From positions 17,802,337 through 17,866,336 of the forward strand of contig AP026538.1 of assembly GCA_026075535.2 (NCBI GenBank): a DNA stretch of 64,000 nt, read 5' to 3'. Below, in pieces: positions 51,930 through 61,660 of the stretch. Below the pieces are notes generated by a model. That model searched no databases. It was not told the origin of the DNA and saw only the letters and a list, made by a program, of their open reading frames with translations. Position 1 is the stretch's first letter. Each line of letters opens with the position of its first letter. The position numbers and the translations under genes are program-made. This DNA comes from Tricholoma matsutake (lineage: Eukaryota; Basidiomycota; Agaricomycetes; Agaricales; Tricholomataceae).

Positions 51930-54900
51930 CTACGCCATTCCTAAGTGGTTAACAAAGTCGTCATGTTTCGGCTTTGGTAATGCTTTGGTAAGCAAGTCGG
52001 CTAAGTTGTCATCCATCGTGCAGTACTGAATGCATATCTCATTAGAGATCAGTTTCTCACGTACAAAGTGGTGTTGGATGTCGATGTGTTTGGTTCGACT
52101 GTGATTGATGGCATTGTAGGAATAGTTTATCGCACCTTGATTGTCGACATTGAGAATGGTGGGTCCAGAGTACGGGATACCAAGTTCGGCTGTAAGGGTC
52201 CGTAACCATATGACCTGCCGTGCAGCTAGACTTTCTGCCATGTATTCGGCTTCCATGGATGATAATGCGATTGTCAGTTGCTTCTTTGATTGCCAAGAGA
52301 TCGGTCCACCAGCCATCTGGAAGACATATCCAGAAATAGATTTTTGATCATTGATGTTTGATCCCCAATCAGCATCCGAATAAGCTAGGGGTTCAACTTC
52401 TCCCCCTTTGCGGTAAATAATTCCAAGTTCCCGTGTGCTGTTAAGATACCAGAAAACACATTTGACGGCAGACCAATGAGCAGGTCTGGGGTTGCTCATA
52501 AATTGACTAAGGGTCTGCACCGCGAATGAAATATCTGGTCGTGTTCCGATAGCGGCATACATAAGTGATCCAATTGCGCTGCGGTACTCGGGAATATTGT
52601 GATGTTCGTCATCAGGTGTTTTGACCAATTTGATGTTAGGGTCCAAAGGTGTGCTGACAGGGTGTGAATCTGCCATTCCAAACTTCTCCAGGACCCTCTT
52701 GATATATTGGGAGTGCATAATTTTGAGAGTAGTCTTCTCCAAGTCCCTTTCCAATTCTAATCCCACAATTTGCTTCGCCTCTCCCAAATCCATGATCATG
52801 AAGTACTTCCCCAATTCGGCTTTCATTTCTGTGATGGCATCAATATCAGATCCAAGAATGGTCATGTCATCGATGTGGACTGATGTGATTAAAAGATCAT
52901 GATCGGTGTGCCTAATATAAACGCACTGATCCGAGAAAAGCCATATGAAATTCATTTTTAGGAAGGTTTGATTGAGTTCCTCATTCCAGGCCCATCCTGC
53001 CTGTTTCAATCCATAGAGAGGTTTTAGTAATTGACATATGCGTCCTGTACCATCATCATATTTGGGTGGCTGCATCATCAAAATAACTTCCTCCAAAGTT
53101 CCATTTAGGTATGCTCCCACTACATCGACCACGTGGATCACGAGTCCTAAATTTGTTGCAAGTGCCATTAATAGCTGAAAGGTTTCCAGTCGCATGACCG
53201 GTGCAAATGTTTCCACAAAATCTATCCCCGGAATTTGGGAATAACCTTTGGCCATGAGTCTTGCCTTGTGTTTCGTGATCATCCCAATGTGGTCGTGTTT
53301 GATGCGGTACACCCATTTGCTTGCAATGGCTTTGCGATCTGGAGGTAAGTCAATTAATTTGAAAGTACCACATTTGGTTAACTGGGTTATCTCGGTGTCC
53401 ATTGCCTCCTTCCATTTTGGCCAATCTGATCTGTCCTTTGCTTCCTTTACTGAGAGTGGGTCATCCTCCAATGTTGCCCCAATCATTGCATAATCCACTG
53501 TGATGTAGCCAGATTCTTCCATTGTTGGCACATGGTGACACCATTCCGCTGGTCCACACGAGTTCGGGTTGTTTAGTAGCCGGTAATTGATCAGTGGCTG
53601 TGACAGAATTCGTGCTGATCTTTCCCGAACTGGTATGCGTGATGGACTTTCTGATGTGATCGGTGCTGTTTCCTTTTCTGGTGCCCGGTTGCCCTCTCCA
53701 CCCGAAGGCTGCTTGCCATCCATTTCATGCTCCCCCTCAAGCTGCGTAGGGTGAGTGACTTCCACTTCATCAGCTTTTTCCTCTTCTTCCATAAATACCA
53801 CATTTCGAGAGGTGAGGATTTGATGAGTTTTGGTATTGTAGTACCTGTACCCCTTAGTACCATCAGCAATACCCACAAAAATAAATTCACGTGATTTTGG
53901 GTCCAGTTTTGAGTGGTTTCCATCCTGCTGCAGAGCTCAACAAGTCCTGCCAAATTCCTGCAGATGTGATATATCCAGCTTCTTTCCCCAAAATACTTCA
54001 TCAGGTACCTTGTGATCTCTGATCGCACGTGTTGGAGATCTATTTTTGAGATAAGTTGCATAAGCGATCACCTCTTTCCAAAGAGAGTGAGGAAGCCCAT
54101 GCTGATGTAACATTGCCCGCCCATGCTCTACCAGAGTTCAGTTTAATCGTTCAGCAATTCCATTTTGGGATGGTGAGTGGGGTGCTGTGATTTCTAGTCT
54201 GATTCCATTGTCCAGCAGAAATTTCTTGAATTCCTTGCTAAGAAATTCTCCCCCTCCATCGACGCGAAGTTTCTTGAGTTTCCGATCAGTTTGCATTTCG
54301 ACAAAGCTTTTGTATTGCTTGAATTTCGTAAATGCCTCAGATTTCTCCTTCATGAAATATGTCATCATGTGTCATGTCTTCCCATCAGTGAATGAGATAA
54401 AATACCGATCTCCCCCTGGAGCTTGAGTGCGTGCCGGTCCCCACAGATCACTTACTGTCAGATCTCCGATCTCCTTGATCTCCGTTTGGCTTTCCTTGGG
54501 AAAAGGTTGGACATGTTGCTTTGCAATGATGCTTGCCTTGCACTGCACTGCTGGCTCTACCATCCTATCCACCTCCATTCCCAAAACCATTTCCTTTTCC
54601 TTGAGCATCTTTACTGACCCCATGTTCAAGTGCCCAAAAATTCTATGCCACTCATCCCATGTTCTGCCGTGCCTGGCAGCATATGCTTGGTCTTGTTTGG
54701 CAATACCTTTGATGTTCATGTCAAATAATCGATTCATCACCCGGCCCTCCATAATAATAGATTTGTTTGGCGCCTGGAATTTAACTCCTGGTGACACAAA
54801 TAGAACTTGTATTCCAGCCTCAAGTGCGTGTGAGATTGAAATAAGATTAAAAGGTGCATTGGGTGTGTGTACCACGTCCTTCAGTGTGATGGTTGAGGTT

Positions 54901-55895
54901 TTCCCTTCCATGGTGCTTTCCAGTTTTATGGTGCCTCTTCCAAGCCCAGGGGCCTTTCCAAATCCAGAAATTTGATGTCTGGGGGTAGGTGTGTAGTCAA
55001 CAAAGATGCTCCAATCCCTTGCTATATGAGAAGTGCATGCTGAGTCAGCCAACCAAGAATTTGGTGAGACAGCTAGTGCGATGTCATCCCTACAGTCCCC
55101 ACAGAAAGCAAATTCTTCATCTGCCGCCGCGTTGGCATTTGTCGTGTCCTTCTGCTTTTCTCCAGATTTCCCCTTTCCAAATTTGGATTTCTTCTTGCAC
55201 TGCTTGCTGATGTGCCCCTTTTCCCCGCATTTGTAACATGTTATGTTCGGATTGGTGTTCCTTTTCCCAGGCTTCCCCACCAAGGCCATATCATCCGAAT
55301 TGCGCATGTTAAGCCGTCGATCATGTTCCAGAATTCGGGCTATAAGTGCAGGAGCATCCTTTAGGGCTGTAGTGTCTATAGAAGCAATATAATTATTCCA
55401 ATTTTCGGGGAGTGAGGTTAGCAGAATAATGGAGAATTCCTCCCCATCAATCTTTTGTCCCAAATTGTGCAGCTCCTCCTGATAGCTGCGCAATGTCTGA
55501 ATATGTTCATCGATGGGCGTCCCTTCTGCGCATTGCGACCGAAATAACTTTCGATGTGCCTGAACTATTCCCAATGCCCCCTGAGTCTCTAATAATGATT
55601 TCAATGTATTCCATGCTTCCACTGCACTCGTTGAACTCGCAACATACACCAACATTTTGTTGGCCACCCTCAATCGGATCATAGATAGCGCCATCCTGTC
55701 CTTCTTACGCCATGCTGTTTGTTGGGCGGTATCCATTGGTAGGGTAGTCGATCCGTCGACATAATCCCACAAGTCTTGCCCCGTCAAAATATCCATCATT
55801 TTGATTTTCCAAATGGCGTAATTTTCGGCACCTGTCAAGGGCTCAATACGGTAAATGTTCATGTGCGTCGGAGCGTTTGAAATGTCGGCCATCAT
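51930..55895 (-). pseudogene. Copia-2 gag-pol polyprotein, one frame with three TGA stops
   Basis: The ATG at 55895 (MMADISNAPTHMNIYRIEPL) and the stop at 51930 are in one frame of 1322 codons. It is interrupted only by TGA at 54372-54374, 54138-54140 and 53937-53939. Domains in order: gag fold, zinc knuckle CYKCGEKGHISKQC (about residue 218), protease WLADSACTSHI, integrase DLWGP...LRVDGGGEF...SPSQNGIAERLN (D, D, E), and RT FKLIDLPPDRKAIASKWVYR to VHIDDMTILG. RNase H follows: YSDADW, EAEYMA, DNQGA, DLLTKAL. The first two stops fall where Arg is usual (GIAERLN-R-T), as expected from CGA to TGA change. Gag, protease and the polymerase domains are otherwise uninterrupted. Confidence 0.95.
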
Positions 55896-55957
55896 TCAAA
55901 TTTGATCTGGGTGTTATTAGTTTGAGTATAGTGTGAGCGAGAAAATTCAGTTAAGGC

Positions 55958-55971
55958 CAGGGCCCATAACC
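55958..55971 (-). promoter_or_regulatory. Copia-2 primer-binding site (half-tRNA type)
   Basis: Directly after the 5' LTR the minus strand reads GGTTATGGGCCC. This is the start of the site used by Drosophila copia, which pairs with the anticodon region of initiator tRNA-Met rather than its 3' end (established for copia). Priming by a cleaved half-tRNA is therefore likely. Confidence 0.7.
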
Positions 55972-56165
55972 TGTTGAATAATAGAGGACTTGAAAGAATA
56001 AACAAACTTCATTACTGTAGACAACTATGTACATAGAATATTTATATAGCCCAGTAAACTAAGTCGGTAACTACGGATCGGTATTATAAATAATTGTGGC
56101 TATGCGTTACCACCACGTTTGGTGTCAGCATCGGTGTCGCCCAATATGTACTCCCGATTTCAACA
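55972..56165 (-). repeat. Copia-2 5' LTR
   Basis: 194 bp, TGTTGAAATC...TTCAACA on the minus strand. It would hold the promoter. Compared with the 3' LTR it has lost the TCGGTGTCGG repeat CpGs (now TTTGGTGTCAGCATCGG on the plus strand). Confidence 0.95.
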
Positions 56166-56170
56166 GACCA

Positions 56171-56600
56171 TTCAGCTAATGCTTAAAAAACAGCATATAT
56201 ACACAGTATATAGTGCGGAATACTGGTTTATGAAAAGAACTGTCCCAGGATAGTCGAGTTATGATGCTGCGGGTTTTTGAGAGGAATGAGGATGAAGAGT
56301 GGTCACTATGGAATAACAGCTGCACCAATCAACTAGTGCTTTATGGACAGTGTAGATATGCTATATATACTGTGGAATCCAAGTTTATGAAAGGAACGAT
56401 TACATATTTATTGAGGTATGATGCTGCGGGTTTTTTGGAGAAATGAGGAGGAAGACTGATTGGCATTCAATAATGGCTGCATCATTTGACTTGTGCTTTG
56501 GGGGACCTGTATATATACTGTATACAGTGTAGAATCCATGTTTATGAAAGTAATGGTCAAGGTATTACTGAAATACAGCACTACAAACACTGGCTCACCT
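56171..56600. repeat. ~155-bp satellite, right part
   Basis: The array resumes right after Copia-2 with cores at about 56280 and 56437 and GTTTATGAAA at about 56228, 56382 and 56540. The ~155-bp period equals that on the left. Confidence 0.75.
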
Positions 56601-56901
56601 ACCCAGCACTCAGATAGTCATCTAACTTGTAATATTGTTGTATATTCTATTTACTTGCACAAAATAACAGACAGGTACCCATGAATTACCTGTGAGTACT
56701 TGTCTCTACCCATATACCTATGAGTACTTACATACCTGCAAGTTTTCCACTCCCGGATCTGGATGATCCATGGGAAAATACTCGTGTGGATCCGAGTAAG
56801 TGTTTTTGATGCAAGAATACTCATGAGTATGGGTCCGAGTCATCTGTGAGTAGACTCATGTTCAGCCTTAGATCTGAGGGTCCCAGTTTACTTCTATATA
56901 T

Positions 56902-57450
56902 GTACCTCAAACCAAAAAAGCACAAACTGAGGCACTTGAGCTTATGAGCATAAAGCACAACCTTGTAACCCCACAAAACGGCGAGGCTGTCATTTCTGCC
57001 ATCCAGGACTTTATTACAGCCTCCTTCCTTTGTCTCAGAAGGACCAATTCCAAGATCATCATCAGTTCATGCAGATTTGCTGCTACTTCGCCAATGCCAA
57101 CATGCAAATTGATATCCCACCACCTACCATCTGGAAGCCAATATGCTTGTGGACTGGTAAGCAGGTGTTCATCGTGCTGATGTGACCACACAGGAACTCA
57201 AATATATTTGTCAATGTCGAGTCAAAGTGCCACAAGTGGGAAGAGGCAAAGCCAGAGAACTACTGTATGACCCCAGCCCCAGACTTATTGCTGAATGATG
57301 GATGGCTTGTTGTTGTAAATAGTGAGATCATGTGTGGGGTAATGGACAATGCGACGGTAGGAAGTGGAAAGAAGAAGTTGATATTTGGGGTCATTATGCA
57401 TGACTATGGCCCCCATGCAGTAATCAATGTTTCTCAGATGGTTGCCTGTG
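56902..57450 (+). pseudogene. RPC1: RNA polymerase III largest subunit relic, continuation after hAT-C
   Basis: After the hAT-C duplication and about 22 bp of other sequence the frame resumes VPQTKKAQTEALELMSIKHN and LVTPQNGEAVISAIQDFITA. These follow NADFDGDEMNLH in the intact protein. Further on, LLNDGWLVVVNSEIMCGVMD and NATVGSGKKKLIFGVIMHDY (57285-57410) match the next conserved block. Frame changes lie near 57055, 57180 and 57260. After about 57450 homology fades. The pieces together cover roughly the N-terminal 700 residues of a subunit of about 1400. The rest of the gene is not here. Confidence 0.8.
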
Positions 57451-58320
57451 TGGGACAACAAATCATCACTGGTAACCTTGTGCCAGATGGTTTCCAAGAC
57501 TCACATAGGTAAGCTACACTGTACCAAATAATACGGTCTATTGAATGCATACAGTGTACCAAATGATACAGGTTCGGTGGATGCTGTCGAACATTCTCAT
57601 AGTATGTATAACATGTACTAGTATCAAATGAATACACTTTTACAATTCTTGCTTGTACACTATGAAGAATGTTAATAATATACAGATCAGAGATAGTGTA
57701 CATGGTACTCGGCAATGGCATCGGCATCAGCATCAGCATCGGCATCGACATAGAGGTACGGCATCAGCATCAGGCACCACTTCGCCATAACAGTATGACC
57801 TAGCTGCATGTACTATAGTGAATTACAATGCTTGGTATAGATGTGCATAGGAGACTGTATGGCCTAGCTATGGGCAATGATGCAATAATTCATTTTATGT
57901 AGTGCAGACCTACCAAACGGGTATTTTACAATTCTTGCTTGTACCTATGAGATAGTGTTGGACACGGTATTCGGCATCAGCATTGGCATTGGCATTGGCA
58001 TAGATGTGCGGTAAGAATCTAATACCATTGATGGAATAGTCACAGCCATCAGCATCGGCAGACACATCGGCACAGAAATCGACATCGACGTCAACATTGG
58101 CAGCAGCAGACAGACACTTTGGGGTGGAAATCTATATATCAAGAGCATTGGCAATGGGCATTAGCAAACCAGATGCACAATGTGTGCAGGCAGTATGAAT
58201 GAATGAACAAAATCAACAAAACAGCAGTGTTCATCCTAGCTAAAATAACAATGTCAGTACTAGCTAATTGTGAGAACCAGGGGGATCGGCCATGTTGTCA
58301 TCATGGGACAATGATCTCAT
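57451..58320. other. No gene seen; GGCATC microsatellites
   Basis: Hexanucleotide runs of GGCATC/AGCATC type occur at 57715-57775, 57965-58010 and 58045-58110. A TTACAATTCTTGCTTGTAC motif occurs twice (57640, 57926) in similar surroundings, suggesting a ~285-bp duplication. No coding sequence. Confidence 0.55.
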
Positions 58321-59061
58321 TCAAATGTCTGAGAACCTGCGTTCGAATGATTTCAGATTATATTCCATCCTTTCCTTCAAGGTTGCATATGTCTTCAATG
58401 TGACATCTTGCTGTTCCAGCTTCTCAACCTCGGCCATGTAGAGACAATGACTGGCATCCTTGTATGAGGTGCCAAGGTTGTTTTGCAGGGCTTTCACTTT
58501 GGCATAGCAGCTCAACAGCTCCCTGTCTGTCAATTTCTGCAACAGGATGGACTAACAGTCATACAAATGAGGACAAGGCACTTACTGGATCAGCAGGTAG
58601 CATTAGCTGGTTGTGGGCCAATGCATAGTAGTATGGTTTATCAGTCATGTTTCCAGACTGCAAAGTCATCAGTGAGAGGATAGATGAGGCAAACAAGACA
58701 TGGCATCGGCCAAGACATGGCATGGGCTAAGACGCGGCATCGGCCAAGACACAGCATCGGCCAAGACGTGGCATCAGCCAAGATGCGGCATTGGCCAAGA
58801 TGCAGCATCAGCCAACAGGACAACATCAGCCCAAGGATGGCATCAGGCCAAGATGGCTATGCTGGTGGCAATGAGAAAAGAAGGAAATCTTACCCCCCCA
58901 TGTGCCATATGTACATTGAATTCAACCTTCTTGCAATAGGCCTCCATTGCCTGGTGGGTAGCTGGAATCATAAAATGGGGCACTAGATAGTGCTGCCCAT
59001 TGTCACCTCGGATAACGACATGTCCATCAGGAATATAAGTGTCGGTTTGCTGATTGCTCAT
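58321..59061 (-). CDS. Unrecognised small protein, probably two exons
   Basis: Exon 1 starts at the ATG at 59061 (MSNQQTDTYIPDGHVVIRGD, NGQHYLVPHFMIPATHQAME) and runs to about 58890. The second frame reads LTDRELLSCYAKVKALQNNL, ASHCLYMAEVEKLEQQDVTL and ends with a stop at 58321. The intervening part holds a 17-bp minisatellite and is probably an intron enlarged by repeats; exact splice sites were not fixed. The second exon is predicted to be helical or coiled. Upstream, 59061-59220 separates it head-to-head from the + strand gene at 59223. No domain is recognised. Confidence 0.5.
58697..58855. repeat. 17-bp minisatellite, at least 7 copies
   Basis: GACATGGCATCGGCCAA and variants repeat every 17 bp from 58697 to 58815, then degenerate to about 58855. 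Variants differ mainly at CG, TG or CA positions (GACGCGGCATCGG versus GATGCAGCATCAG). Confidence 0.9.
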
Positions 59062-59222
59062 GGTATAGATAACACAGATGATAACAAGTGATACCGTTTA
59101 ATCAGAACATTATTTGTTTGTATATATTGTATATTGATCAACAGCATGTGATTGTTGATTTTCAGTGTTTCACTCTTTTTCATCTCAACATCGACCCCGC
59201 TGCTGCAGCCAACTCATCAACC

Positions 59223-60400
59223 ATGAATGTTACACACCAACAAGTGCTCAGCCAGATCAGCAAGATCGAGCAATCCATCCGCAATGGCCTTCGGGACCAA
59301 AGTATCAAGGCCATGATGAAGGAAAGAAAGTCGGCCCTTGTGAGTGGATTGACATACTATCAGATCAATGATGCACTTACCAATTGTAGAAAACATTATT
59401 TGCCTGGCAAAGAGAGGTTCTCACAGAGGATGTGCAGGCCATCTTCCAGGCTGATGCCTTTTTGTGGGGATTTGTGGTAGCATGGTCAAAGTCAGACAGA
59501 ACAGGGGACCAGAAGTTTATTGAAGGTCAACTGAGGGCAATGAAGACCTTTGACAAGAAAAAGGGCATGACAGGTCCTGTGTCCACATCGGCTGGACCAA
59601 TGGCAGCAGCAATAGCAGTTGGAACAGCAAGGGAGGGGGGAATGGCCACAGCAGTGGGAAAAGGAATGGCAGCAGGAAAAGGAATGGCAGCGGGAAAAGG
59701 AACGGCAGTGGGAAAAGGAACAGCAGCAGGAAAAGGAATGGCAGCAGGAACAGCACTGGCCAAGAAAGTGGGGATGGCAGTGGAAAAGACAGGGATGGCA
59801 GCAGCAGAGAAAGGAAGAGTGGCAGCAGCAAAGGCACGAGGAGCGGCAGTGGCAATGGCTGCAGCAATGCCGACACCAACAAGGATAGAAGTGGCACTGG
59901 CACTGGCCAAGATGCGGGCCCAACCAGAAGCATCAGGATCCAGGCTTCCAGCCCCAGCCCAGCGACCAATGCTGCCAGCAGTCACAGTGAGACCCAGGCC
60001 ATGAGAGGTGCAGAGTAGCAGGGGATCGGAGGAGGATTTTGATGAGGAGATGGAGAGCGATGCCAGTGCCAATCCCAGGATGGAGCGGAAGCAGCACAAT
60101 GCAGCAAGGGCAGCATGAGGAGCACCCCAGTGAGGGAGTTTGTGAAAGACGCCATGTGCACGATGTGTCAGGCTTAGGCGTGAGTGTTGGGAGCAGGTGA
60201 ATGGGAAAACAGCCTGCTACTTCTGTGGGAAAGGGAAAATTCAGTGTGATCCAGAGGACGTGGATCAAGTGCTGAGAACCAAGAAAGCAAAAGGATTGGC
60301 AAGAAGCAAAGCAAAGAAGGTGCAATTTTCCAGTGAAGACAGTGGAGAGGAATTGTCTAGGCAGTTCACTGCAAGCCAAAAAGGAAAATCCAAAGGTTAG
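59223..60400 (+). CDS. Unrecognised protein with Gly/Ser/Lys repeats and a Cys-rich end
   Basis: The likely start MNVTHQQVLSQISKIEQSIR (59223) continues ALVSGLTYYQINDALTNCRK. After a frame change, possibly a short intron near 59385-59425, comes VQAIFQADAFLWGFVVAWSK and KFIEGQLRAMKTFDKKKG. A repeat tract (59610-59870) is open in all three frames; which is used is unclear. The end reads VNGKTACYFCGKGKIQCDPE and KAKKVQFSSEDSGEELSRQF. C-x2-C pairs (CTMC near 60150, CYFC near 60218) suggest a small zinc-binding segment. The next exon of the same gene may be 60440 onward. I do not recognise the family. Confidence 0.45.
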
Positions 60401-60412
60401 TTCTTCAATATC

Positions 60413-61510
60413 ATGACACATAAAACCACTAACATGTATATACTCATAGCTGTAGAAGAGGATATTGACATGGCCAATCCTGAGCCCGAGCTGACTGCCC
60501 TCCCTGCCCTGACTCCCTACCCCTCTGCCGGTGACTACGCCACCTTCACTGGACGTCTAAACCAACAGAGGAAGACATGTACAAGCATGCATGGTGGAAT
60601 GAAGAGTCATTCCTAGAGTCCCGACTCCACATACAAGAACTCTGGGAGACAGTCAACTTGCTTCAAAACAGGGTGAATGACATTGAAGGATACTTTGGGT
60701 TGCAGGCTGGTGGTGCACAGCCCATTATATTGTACAATGGTTACATGGCTGGGCAGGTGGTTTGCCTCAAGAGGACTCCAAGCAGGAGGGCAGAGGCGGA
60801 TTGGGAAGAAATGACCGATGCCGAGGAAGGCAATGCCGCTCCCACTCCTGCTCCTGTTGCTGCTCCCGGTCCCGCTCCTGCTCCTCCTCCTGCTCCCACC
60901 CCCGCTCCTGCTCCTGCTCCCACTCCTGCTCCCACTCCCACTCCCACTCCTGCTCCTGCCCCAACTCCTGCCCCAACTCCTGCTCCCACTCCCATTGCTG
61001 CTCCCGATGCAGCTCCTGATGCCGCTCCCGATGCCACTCCTGATGCCACTGCCAGCGACAAAGACAAACAGATGGCAGAACTGGTTGAGGAGGGGGGATT
61101 TGTTGAGGTAACAATGAGCCTGAGCATGGTGAGGAGGGACTGGCTGTGCTGGAAGAGGTGGTGGGGGAAGCATCCTTGGCTGGCGCCCCCCCATCCAAAT
61201 TATTCCAGCCACACCACAGGATTCTCAAGAAACAGTACATCCCACAACATCAATGGCCCCACCACTCCCTCTCCTCTTCCCCCCAACGTCGCTTGCCGAG
61301 CCTGAGGCTGCCACCCCAGCATCAGCAGTCGATGTAATCACCTCACCCCGGCCCTCCCCTCCCCCTGCACAGCTGCACCGATCCCCACATGGGCTGACCC
61401 CTGGTCCATCTGGACTATGTTCCAGAAGTACCACCCCTCAGCCAAACCCAAGGAAGAGAGCAGGAAAATCTGAGGACAGAGGGGAGACGAAGCGAGGCAG
61501 AAAAGAATAG
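60413..61510 (+). CDS. Unrecognised protein with Pro-Ala repeats, possibly later exons of the previous gene
   Basis: A piece VEEDIDMANPEPELTALPAL (about 60450) is followed by a frame with SFLESRLHIQELWETVNLLQ and NRVNDIEGYFGLQ, a short coiled coil. A frame then reads DWEEMTDAEEGNAAPTPAPV and a long (Pro-Ala/Thr)n tract to about 61060. The tail contains DKDKQMAELVEEGGFVEV, then in another frame FPPTSLAEPEAATPASAVDV, ending at 61510 with KRAGKSEDRGETKRGRK, a basic tail. The intron positions are not fixed. The frame through the Pro-Ala tract (start 60577) is open for 242 codons. The function is unknown. Confidence 0.45.
60838..61062 (+). repeat. CTCCTGCTCCCA-type coding microsatellite
   Basis: Runs of GCTCCTGCTCCCACTCC hexamers encode (Pro-Ala/Thr)n in the + frame. 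All other frames are also open here (Arg/Ser, Leu/Pro), which is why many long frames overlap. Only the Pro-Ala frame continues into non-repetitive protein on both sides. Confidence 0.85.
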
Positions 61511-61660
61511 ATGTGATTCAGCATGTACATAAAAGTTGGACTATCTTTTTTTTCACATTACATAGTGTTTTATTTGTAAATCTAGGCGGCAAATTTCACT
61601 TTTTTAATTCTCTGTCTCCTCCCAACAGCCTGGGTTGAAATGGCTTCCTGCTGTGCAAGG

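Larger units (their letters stand above)
51721..56165 (-). mobile_element. Copia-2: complete-length Ty1/Copia retrotransposon
   Basis: Two LTRs of about 195 bp enclose a single gag-pol frame on the minus strand. The 5-bp duplication GACCA flanks the element (51716-51720, 56166-56170) and it lies inside the hAT-C satellite. The primer site next to the 5' LTR reads GGTTATGGGCCC, and a purine tract GAGGGGGAG precedes the 3' LTR. The two LTRs differ at about 7 substitutions, 6 of them transitions, plus a 2-bp indel. The insertion is therefore not recent, but it is the best preserved element in the window. Confidence 0.95.
51117..56870. mobile_element. hAT-C: satellite-bearing hAT-like element with nested Copia-2
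   Basis: Ends TAAGGCTGAACA at 51117 and its complement ending at 56870 are flanked by a perfect 8-bp duplication GATCTGAG (51109-51116, 56871-56878). Subterminal motifs include ACTCATGAGTA and GAGTACTT on both sides. The interior has a ~155-bp satellite array split by Copia-2 (51721-56165). Without Copia-2 the element is about 1.3 kb and has no transposase. It lies within the RNA polymerase III subunit relic. Confidence 0.85.

Noticed and set aside
59492..60099. Long minus-strand frames (Cys/His-, Leu/Pro- and Ala-rich) over 59.5-60.1 kb
   Set aside because: They are shadows of a simple repeat that is open in every frame; only the + strand continues into non-repetitive protein on both sides.
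60613..61240. Minus-strand Gly/Ser/Arg, Ala/Gly and Gln/Glu frames
   Set aside because: Complement of the Pro-Ala microsatellite, with no non-repetitive continuation.
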